From contig CATZYY010000089.1 in assembly GCA_958426425.1 (NCBI GenBank), forward strand, positions 1 to 9,281: a DNA stretch of 9,281 bases. Direction: 5' to 3'. This DNA is from an uncultured Oscillospiraceae bacterium (GTDB lineage Bacteria > Bacillota > Clostridia > Oscillospirales > Oscillospiraceae). This document shows positions 1-3,828 of the stretch, piece by piece. Both the position numbers and the translations under genes were made by a program. Position 1 is the first letter of the stretch, and each line of letters begins with the position of its first letter. The notes beneath the pieces are model-generated. The model did no database searches, had not been told where the DNA came from, and saw nothing but the letters and a program-made list of their open reading frames with translations.

Positions 1-120
1 AACCATGTCCCTTTTTATCCTCTTTTCAATTTGCGAAACTTATTCTACCTTATCTAATCCGGCGTAAGCGGCTGCGTTTTGACTGGGAAGAACGGAAAGG
101 TGAGTTCGTGTTGACCGAAT

Positions 121-156
121 AAAATAAATCGGAGCAAGCGACATAACGCTTGCTCC
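121..156 (-). terminator. Rho-independent terminator of the tRNA-Ser gene
   Basis: A perfect 10-bp inverted repeat (GGAGCAAGCG at 131-140, CGCTTGCTCC at 147-156) encloses the six-base loop ACATAA. Read on the minus strand it is followed by a T-rich tail, GATTTATTTTATT. It starts five bases past the CCA end of the tRNA, so it is the natural 3' end of that transcript. The tail is not a pure U run, so efficiency is uncertain. Confidence 0.8.
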
Positions 157-160
157 GATA

Positions 161-252
161 TGGCGGAGAAGGAGGGATTCGAACCCTCGAGACCCTTTAG
201 GGGCCTACATGATTTCCAATCATGCGCCCTCGACCAACTAGGCGACTTCTCC
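161..252 (-). tRNA. tRNA-Ser (anticodon GGA)
   Basis: On the minus strand the gene begins GGAGAAG and ends CTTCTCCGCCA, giving a seven-base-pair acceptor stem, discriminator G and an encoded CCA tail. The anticodon arm has the stem CATGA/TCATG around loop TTGGAAA, so the anticodon is GGA, reading UCC and UCU serine codons. The T arm contains GGTTCGAATCC. A long variable arm lies between the anticodon and T arms, giving 92 nt including CCA, as expected for a class II serine tRNA. It has its own promoter (312-339) and terminator (121-156), so it appears to be a single-gene transcription unit. Confidence 0.97.
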
Positions 253-311
253 ATGTGGTCCAGTGCTAAACAGCTGTGTAATTGTACCTGTCGTGAAGCG
301 ACAGCGTTATT

Positions 312-339
312 ATTATAGCAGAGGTTTTCTTAAAGTCAA
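312..339 (-). promoter_or_regulatory. Sigma-A promoter of the tRNA-Ser gene
   Basis: On the minus strand there is a -35 box TTGACT (339-334), a 16-bp spacer and a perfect -10 box TATAAT (317-312). The -10 is preceded by TGC, an extended -10 element. The predicted start is near 305, leaving a leader of about 50 nt before the tRNA. The first bases of that leader can form the hairpin CTGTCG-CTTCA-CGACAG (304-288). Confidence 0.8.
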
Positions 340-349
340 GCCCTAAGTG

Positions 350-394
350 AAAAAAACTTTCCAGGAAAAGAGCGGAGAGCTCTGCTCTCCGCTC
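350..394 (-). terminator. Rho-independent terminator of the small membrane-protein gene
   Basis: A perfect 10-bp stem (370-379 with 385-394, core AGCGGAGAG/CTCTCCGCT) has a five-base loop. On the minus strand it is followed by CTTTTCC and then, after a few bases, a run of seven T residues (356-350). It begins eight bases past the stop codon of the gene at 403-579. This also insulates the tRNA promoter immediately downstream. Confidence 0.8.
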
Positions 395-402
395 CTCACT
401 GT

Positions 403-579
403 TCAGCGCATTTCGGAAACGATGTTGTCCACGGCGTGATCCACAGCGAGACCCAGCTTGTGAATACTTTTTCCCACTTGCGTTTTCATGGGATCTCTGG
501 TGGGCATCATCATTCCCAGCGCCGCGCCGGCCATCATGCCGGCGCCCATGCCGACCCAAAATCCGGCAAACGTCTTCAT
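403..579 (-). CDS. Small glycine-zipper membrane protein (YtxH-like), function unknown
   Basis: This encodes a 58-residue protein. Residues about 4-26 form one hydrophobic, glycine- and methionine-rich segment with small residues at regular spacing (GFWVGMGAGMMAGAALG), the look of a glycine-zipper membrane helix. A basic/polar hinge with two prolines and a C-terminal amphipathic helix (about 34-58) follow. The architecture resembles small YtxH-type proteins, but I cannot assign a function. Start choice: AGGAG at 593-589 lies nine bases from the ATG at 579 but only three bases from an in-frame ATG at 585, so 579 is preferred; 585 would add two residues. The gene is divergent from the phosphatase-antiporter operon and has its own terminator. 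A weak CATACT -10-like box lies upstream at 615-610 without a good -35. Confidence 0.72.
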   Translation of the reverse strand: MKTFAGFWVGMGAGMMAGAALGMMMPTRDPMKTQVGKSIHKLGLAVDHAVDNIVSEMR

Positions 580-646
580 ATTCATTCACTCCTTTTGGCC
601 ACGACGGTAGTATGACCCCTTTCCGGGAAAAAAATCGCCGCCCGAT

Positions 647-675
647 TTGCCAAATTCCGCTGTGTGCCGTATAAT
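647..675 (+). promoter_or_regulatory. Sigma-A promoter of the phosphatase/antiporter operon
   Basis: A -35 box TTGCCA (647-652), a spacer of exactly 17 bp and a perfect TATAAT -10 box (670-675) lie 48 bp upstream of the ATG at 723. The predicted start near 682 leaves a short leader with no obvious structure. A GGAGG ribosome binding site (712-716) sits six bases from the start codon. Confidence 0.8.
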
Positions 676-722
676 GACAACAAAATATAAAAATAAGGGG
701 CAGCGCCCCATGGAGGGAACAT

Positions 723-1805
723 ATGACCACGATCTATCTGATCCGCCACGCGGAGGCGGAGGGAAATCTTTACCGCATTGCCCAGGGCCAGGCCAACAGT
801 ATCCTCACCGACCGGGGCTGGCGACAGGTGGAGGCCCTGTCCCGGCGCTTTGCGGACATCCATATCGACGCCGTCTACTCCAGCGACCTCTACCGCACCT
901 GCGCCACCGCCAGCGCCCTGTACCGCCCCAAGGGGCTGCCGCTGCACCGCTGCCCGGGTCTGCGGGAGATCTGCGTGGGCGTCTGGGAGCAAAAGACCTG
1001 GGGCGAGATCGCCCGGGAAGAGCCGGAGCAGCTGGAGTTCTTTACGCACCAGCTCCACCGCTGGCAGGCGCAGGGAGCTGAGACGCCGGCCCAGGTGCGG
1101 GACCGGGTGCTGTCTGCGGTGAAGGCCATTGCGGCGGAAAACGACGGCAAAACCGTGGCGGTATTTTCCCACGGCTGCGCTATCCGCATCCTGCTGGCCA
1201 CCCTCCAGGGCATCCCCCTGGAGGAGCTGGGGAGGACGCCTCATGGGGACAACACCGCCGTGTCTTTGCTGCGGGGCGACGGGAACCATTTGGAGGTTCT
1301 CTGGCGGGATGACAACAGCCATCTGCGTACGCCGGAGTTTTTGGCGGAGGAGAGCAGTACCCGCCACGCCAATGCTCTGGAGCCGGGGCTGTACTTCGCC
1401 CCTGCGCGCCTGCCGGAGCAGCAGGCGCTGCTGGACCAGGCACGGACGGAGACCGGCGCAGCGGCGGGGAATCCGGATCAGCCGGTTCTGGTGGGCTATT
1501 TGAAAGACGGCCGGCCTGTGGGTCTGGTGCGCTTTGACCCGAACCGGGAGGCGGAGAGCAGCTGCGGCTGGGTGGATTTGTTCTGGATTGAGGAATCCTG
1601 CCGCCGCAAGGGCTATGGCACACAGCTGATTGGTCAGGCGGTGATGTACTACCGTCCTCTGGGCCGGGACCGCCTGCGGACGGTGGGACCGGCGGAGCTG
1701 CCTTTCTTTGCCCGCCGGGGCTTTGCACCCGCGGCGGGAGGCGTCCTGGAAAAGAACATCGGTTACGACCCGGAATTCCTGGGAGACACGGCGCATACGG
1801 TGTAA
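723..1805 (+). CDS. Histidine phosphatase / GNAT N-acetyltransferase fusion protein
   Basis: This is a 360-residue two-domain, apparently cytosolic protein. Residues 1 to about 195 are a histidine phosphatase (phosphoglycerate mutase-like) domain. The RHA motif at 8-10 supplies the phospho-accepting His9, and Arg58 (YSSDLYRT), Glu82 (LREI) and His150 (FSHG) match the usual catalytic set. Residues about 220-345 form a GNAT domain: the beta strand GWVDLFWIEE is followed by the acetyl-CoA loop RRKGYGT (294-300), and the segment LPFFARRGF is typical of the family C-terminal half. Both active sites look intact. The substrate is unknown: the phosphatase half belongs to a broad family including phosphoglycerate mutases and alpha-ribazole phosphatases, and nothing nearby identifies a pathway. 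A GGAGG ribosome binding site and a 17-bp-spaced promoter precede the gene. The antiporter gene follows after about 40 bp, probably in the same operon. The order phosphatase then acetyltransferase in one chain is the unusual point. Confidence 0.9.
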   Translation: MTTIYLIRHAEAEGNLYRIAQGQANSILTDRGWRQVEALSRRFADIHIDAVYSSDLYRTCATASALYRPKGLPLHRCPGLREICVGVWEQKTWGEIAREEPEQLEFFTHQLHRWQAQGAETPAQVRDRVLSAVKAIAAENDGKTVAVFSHGCAIRILLATLQGIPLEELGRTPHGDNTAVSLLRGDGNHLEVLWRDDNSHLRTPEFLAEESSTRHANALEPGLYFAPARLPEQQALLDQARTETGAAAGNPDQPVLVGYLKDGRPVGLVRFDPNREAESSCGWVDLFWIEESCRRKGYGTQLIGQAVMYYRPLGRDRLRTVGPAELPFFARRGFAPAAGGVLEKNIGYDPEFLGDTAHTV

Positions 1806-1818
1806 CAGACAGGCGCCC

Positions 1819-1834
1819 CTCCCGGCGCCGGGAG
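1819..1834 (+). promoter_or_regulatory. 16-bp perfect palindrome overlapping the antiporter ribosome binding site
   Basis: CTCCCGGCGCCGGGAG is a perfect palindrome between the two genes of the operon. In RNA it could fold with a six-base-pair stem and four-base loop, burying the first GGAG (1831-1834). The second Shine-Dalgarno-like AGGAG (1835-1839) directly abuts the stem. There is no U-tract, so it is not a typical terminator. A role in mRNA processing or translational control is inference only. Confidence 0.5.
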
Positions 1835-1846
1835 AGGAGTGTGCCG

Positions 1847-2812
1847 GTGTTGACAGGTGTATGGGTGTCCGTGGCGCTGTTTCTGGCGGGGCTGGTGCTG
1901 ATTGTCAAGGGCGGAGACTGGTTTTTGGATGGCGCCGTCTGGATGGCGGAGGCCTCCGGCGTTCCCCGGTTTCTCATCGGTGCCACGGTGGTCTCCCTGG
2001 CCACCACCCTGCCGGAGCTGACCGTGTCCGTCACCGGGGTGCTGCAAGGGGCCAGGGACCTGGCGGTGGGCAACGCCGTGGGGTCCGTGGTGGCCAACCT
2101 GGGCTTGATTTTGGGCATTGGAATTTTGTGTATTCCCGCCGCCGCGCCCAGGCGGCAGGTGATCCCCAAGGCGGCGCTGATGACTGCCGCGGCGGCCATT
2201 TTGGCGCTGTTGTGCCAGAGCGGCACGTTGACCTTTCCCGGCTGGCTGTTGCTGGCGGCCATTTTGGCGGTGTATCTGACCATCAGCGCCGGAGAGGCCC
2301 GGCAGGGCATGGAGCGCCATCGGAAGAGCCTGCCGAAAGGCCGTACGTTCTCCCGCCGACGGATGGTCCGGGAACTGGGGATGTTTGCCCTGGGGGCGGC
2401 TGCCGTGGTTCTGGGTTCCCGGCTGCTGGTGCGCCATGGCAGCCTTCTGGCGCTGCTGCTGGGTGTACCCGCCGGGGTGGTGGGGTCCTCGGCGGTGGCG
2501 GTGGGAACCTCTCTGCCGGAGCTGGTCACTACCCTGACGGCCATCTCCCGCCGGGAGAGCGCTCTGTCCGTGGGCAATATCATTGGAGCCAACATCATTG
2601 ATCTGGCCCTGATTCTGCCGGCCTGCGCTGCTGTTTCAGGGGGGACGCTGCTGATTGGTCCCCAGACCACGGGACTGGATCTGCCGGCCTGCCTGGTGCT
2701 GTGCGGAGCGGCGGCGCTGCCGCCGCTGGTGACAGGGCGGTTTCACCGCTGGCAGGGCGCCGCCCTGCTGGGATTGTATGCCGGGTACCTGCGGCTGCTG
2801 CTGGGCTGGTGA
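1847..2812 (+). CDS. CaCA-family cation (calcium/sodium-type) antiporter
   Basis: This is an integral membrane protein of about 321 residues, close to the usual length of the bacterial YrbG/NCX_Mj branch. It has two homologous alpha repeats. The first contains GATVVSLATTLPEL and, about 20 residues on, GNAVGSVVANLG. The second contains GSSAVAVGTSLPEL and GNIIGANIIDLA. The ion-binding acidic residues of the family are present (Glu57 and Glu225 in the two LPEL motifs), with Asn76, Asn244 and Asp252 nearby. About ten hydrophobic helices are visible, with a basic cytoplasmic loop (about 155-175) between halves. It should exchange Ca2+ for Na+ or H+ across the membrane, but the ion pair cannot be read from sequence. 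Start choice: GTG 1847 lies seven bases from AGGAG (1835-1839). GTG 1841, four bases from nothing better than GGAG, would add two residues. It is probably co-transcribed with the gene ending at 1805. Confidence 0.92.
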   Translation: MLTGVWVSVALFLAGLVLIVKGGDWFLDGAVWMAEASGVPRFLIGATVVSLATTLPELTVSVTGVLQGARDLAVGNAVGSVVANLGLILGIGILCIPAAAPRRQVIPKAALMTAAAAILALLCQSGTLTFPGWLLLAAILAVYLTISAGEARQGMERHRKSLPKGRTFSRRRMVRELGMFALGAAAVVLGSRLLVRHGSLLALLLGVPAGVVGSSAVAVGTSLPELVTTLTAISRRESALSVGNIIGANIIDLALILPACAAVSGGTLLIGPQTTGLDLPACLVLCGAAALPPLVTGRFHRWQGAALLGLYAGYLRLLLGW

Positions 2813-2878
2813 GAAAGGGCGGCGGCCGCTGGACAGTCGAGCGAATGGTACCATGACAGGACATAACAGGAAAAGAAA

Positions 2879-2918
2879 CAGGAAGGCGGGCAGCCCGTTG
2901 GGACTGCCCGCCTTCCTG
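2879..2918 (+). repeat. GC-rich hairpin repeat, copy 1
   Basis: A perfect 15-bp stem (CAGGAAGGCGGGCAG at 2879-2893, complement at 2904-2918) surrounds the ten-base loop CCCGTTGGGA, which can pair further as CCC/GGG. The sequence is identical over 40 bases to 3083-3122. On the minus strand the stem is followed by a T-rich tail (TTTCTTTTCC), but no minus-strand gene needs a terminator here. It resembles a dispersed REP-like palindromic element, which cannot be confirmed from one window. Confidence 0.85.
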
Positions 2919-2969
2919 CGAATCTGCCGAAAAAGAAGGAAGACTTGCGCGGCGGGAAGGAAGAGAGCT

Positions 2970-3004
2970 ACGAGAGGAACCCAGGAGGGGTTCCTCTCGT
3001 TTTC
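2970..3004 (+). terminator. Rho-independent terminator of the phosphatase/antiporter operon
   Basis: A perfect 13-bp stem (ACGAGAGGAACCC at 2970-2982 with 2988-3000) has loop AGGAG and is followed by TTTT then CAATC. It lies 158 bp past the antiporter stop codon and is oriented for the plus strand. Confidence 0.85.
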
Positions 3005-3010
3005 AATCAT

Positions 3011-3046
3011 AAGTTTTTTAAAGCTTATTATAGGTTTAAAAAACTT
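3011..3046. repeat. AT-rich perfect inverted repeat
   Basis: AAGTTTTTTAAA (3011-3022) is exactly complementary to TTTAAAAAACTT (3035-3046), separated by the 12-base loop GCTTATTATAGG. The stem is almost entirely A-T. It lies between the operon terminator and a second inverted repeat. No function is evident. Confidence 0.6.
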
Positions 3047-3049
3047 GCT

Positions 3050-3081
3050 CAGCTTGCCGAAAAAGTTTTTTCGGCAAGCTG
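3050..3081. repeat. 15-bp inverted repeat with two-base centre
   Basis: CAGCTTGCCGAAAAA (3050-3064) is the exact complement of TTTTTCGGCAAGCTG (3067-3081). The centre is only GT, so an RNA hairpin would open a few A-U pairs for its loop. In DNA it is a near-perfect palindrome. It may be a remnant of a bidirectional terminator or a cruciform-forming site, but neither strand has a clean U-tract after the stem. Confidence 0.6.
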
Positions 3082-3082
3082 A

Positions 3083-3122
3083 CAGGAAGGCGGGCAGCCC
3101 GTTGGGACTGCCCGCCTTCCTG
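3083..3122 (+). repeat. GC-rich hairpin repeat, copy 2
   Basis: This is identical over 40 bases to 2879-2918 and in the same orientation, with start points 204 bp apart. Flanking bases differ from those of copy 1, so identity stops exactly at the ends of the stem. A TATGAT -10-like hexamer (3123-3128) begins at its right edge, just upstream of the small ORF at 3149. Confidence 0.85.
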
Positions 3123-3148
3123 TATGATATAGAGAAAGGAGAGGGAAA

Positions 3149-3259
3149 ATGGTGTGTGTCTTTACAAGCTTTCTGCTTGTTGTATTCATCATAGCGACCC
3201 GCCGGCGGAAAGTCAACAGGGCCAAAGGAACCTTCACAATTTGTTTACAGATAGGTTAG
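3149..3259 (+). CDS. Putative 36-residue single-pass membrane peptide
   Basis: An ATG at 3149 opens a 36-codon frame ending at TAG 3257-3259. It is preceded by AAAGGAG (3135-3141) at a seven-base spacing, as good a ribosome binding site as any in the window. Residues 2-16 (VCVFTSFLLVVFIIA) are strongly hydrophobic and are followed at 18-21 by RRRK, giving a short membrane helix with a positive-inside boundary. The tail (22-36) is polar with one late Cys. I do not recognise it. A weak -10-like TATGAT at 3123-3128 has no good -35; TTGGGA in the hairpin loop is 15 bp upstream. It lies directly upstream of the MarR promoter, so it could be an accessory gene or a chance ORF in an AT-rich leader. 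No terminator is visible between it and the MarR gene. Confidence 0.4.
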   Translation: MVCVFTSFLLVVFIIATRRRKVNRAKGTFTICLQIG

Positions 3260-3311
3260 AAATTGAAAAATTCGTTTACAAATCGTTCAAAAAGTTTTGG
3301 CGAGTTCCATG

Positions 3312-3340
3312 TTGACAGCATAGAAATGCTGTGCTAATAT
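3312..3340 (+). promoter_or_regulatory. Sigma-A promoter of the marR-ABC-ABC operon
   Basis: A perfect -35 box TTGACA (3312-3317), a 17-bp spacer and TAATAT (3335-3340) form a near-consensus promoter 51 bp upstream of the MarR start codon. The AT-rich stretch at 3238-3298 could act as an UP element. The spacer carries a perfect inverted repeat ACAGCAT-AGAA-ATGCTGT (3315-3332). The -10 lies inside the operator array at 3333-3367, so promoter strength is probably held down by repression. Confidence 0.88.
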
Positions 3341-3367
3341 TTAGCGTGCTAATATTTAGCGGGCTAA
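3333..3367 (+). promoter_or_regulatory. MarR operator array: five alternating GCTAA/TTAGC half-sites
   Basis: The order is GCTAA-TAT-TTAGC-GT-GCTAA-TAT-TTAGC-GG-GCTAA. It can be read as a 15-bp direct repeat (3331-3345 and 3346-3360, GTGCTAATATTTAGC), or as two perfect TTAGC-N2-GCTAA palindromes (3341-3352 and 3356-3367). The latter has the same form as the SlyA-type MarR consensus TTAGCAAGCTAA. The array covers the -10 box and the transcription start region, an ideal position for repression by the MarR protein encoded immediately downstream. Confidence 0.82.
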
Positions 3368-3390
3368 ATAAAATGCGAGGAGGTGCTACC

Positions 3391-3828
3391 ATGCTCTACG
3401 CCAATGCCCTGGGGCCTATGCTGGGCCGCTGTGCCCATCTGTCCAGGGCCGGAATGGAGGCGCGGCTGAGCCAATATGAGGTCACACCGGTGCAGACCCA
3501 TGTGCTGCTGTATCTGATCCGCCACGGCGGACAGGCGCCCCAGTGCCAGGTGACGGACTTCCTGAAGGTGAAGCCCTCCACCGCCAATGGGATTTTGGAC
3601 CGGATGGTGGAGAAGGATTTGGTGGTCCGCAGCGTCAGCGGCAGCGATGCCCGGCGCCGGCTCATCACCCTCACCGACAAGGGCCGGCAGAAGCAGGCGC
3701 TGTTTGAGCGGAGTTTCCGGGAGTCGGAGGCCGCCCTGGTCCGGGGGCTGACCCCCCAGGAGACGGAGCAGTTCCGCTCCCTTTTGTGCCGAATTATTCA
3801 GAATTTGGAGGAGGATCGAGCCACATGA
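3391..3828 (+). CDS. MarR-family transcriptional repressor of the ABC exporter operon
   Basis: This is a 145-residue protein, the usual MarR length. A winged helix occupies about residues 30-98. The recognition helix lies around KPSTANGILDRMVEK (61-75), and the wing contains GSDARRRLITLTDKG, which matches the family pattern of a DxR element followed by LT..G. The flanking N- and C-terminal helices (about 3-28 and 100-142) should form the dimer interface. Start choice: AGGAGG (3378-3383) is seven bases from ATG 3391. The in-frame ATG at 3373 and the earlier GTG at 3331 lie in the operator region and lack a ribosome binding site. The stop overlaps the next start (ATGA at 3825-3828), so translation is coupled to the exporter. 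It probably represses its own operon through the half-site array and responds to an unknown small ligand, possibly an exporter substrate. Confidence 0.94.
   Translation: MLYANALGPMLGRCAHLSRAGMEARLSQYEVTPVQTHVLLYLIRHGGQAPQCQVTDFLKVKPSTANGILDRMVEKDLVVRSVSGSDARRRLITLTDKGRQKQALFERSFRESEAALVRGLTPQETEQFRSLLCRIIQNLEEDRAT

Larger units (their letters stand above)
2813..3148. other. Intergenic region rich in inverted repeats, no convincing gene
   Basis: This gap between the antiporter and the small ORF at 3149 holds five inverted repeats in order: a 40-bp GC-rich hairpin (2879-2918), the operon terminator (2970-3000), an AT-only stem (3011-3046), a 15-bp stem with almost no loop (3050-3081), and an identical copy of the first hairpin (3083-3122). 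The 11-mer TGCCGAAAAAG also recurs at 2925-2935 and 3055-3065. Open reading frames crossing it lack ribosome binding sites. Confidence 0.7.

Noticed and set aside
54..254. 66-codon minus-strand frame
   Set aside because: It runs through the whole tRNA-Ser gene and its terminator; no ribosome binding site.
266..730. 154-codon minus-strand frame
   Set aside because: It overlaps the better supported small membrane-protein gene in another frame, covers the promoter at 647-675, and has arginine/histidine-rich low-quality composition.
582..1796. 404-codon minus-strand frame opposite the phosphatase-GNAT gene
   Set aside because: Antisense shadow of a high-GC gene; Arg/Pro/Gln-rich composition with no recognisable domain, whereas the plus strand has intact catalytic motifs.
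1180..2670. 496-codon minus-strand frame opposite the antiporter
   Set aside because: Antisense shadow rich in Pro, Arg, Ser and Thr; it spans two plus-strand genes and has no domain.
2879..2918. Hairpin copy 1 as the operon terminator
   Set aside because: No plus-strand U-tract follows the stem; the hairpin at 2970-3000 with TTTT fits better.
2879..3122. CRISPR-like or tandem array
   Set aside because: Only two repeat copies with a 164-bp interval full of other palindromes; no regular spacers and no cas genes.
2778..3194. 138-codon plus-strand frame crossing both hairpin repeats
   Set aside because: The two repeats are in frame because they are 204 bp apart, giving a repeated RKAGSPLGLPAFL peptide. 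There is no ribosome binding site, and the frame overlaps the antiporter end and a strong terminator.
3049..3237. 62-codon minus-strand frame opposite the small membrane-peptide ORF
   Set aside because: No ribosome binding site and it reads through the hairpin repeat; the plus-strand 36-codon frame is better supported.
3331..3390. 20-codon upstream extension of the MarR gene
   Set aside because: It would translate the -10 box and operator array; ATG 3391 has an ideal AGGAGG at seven bases.
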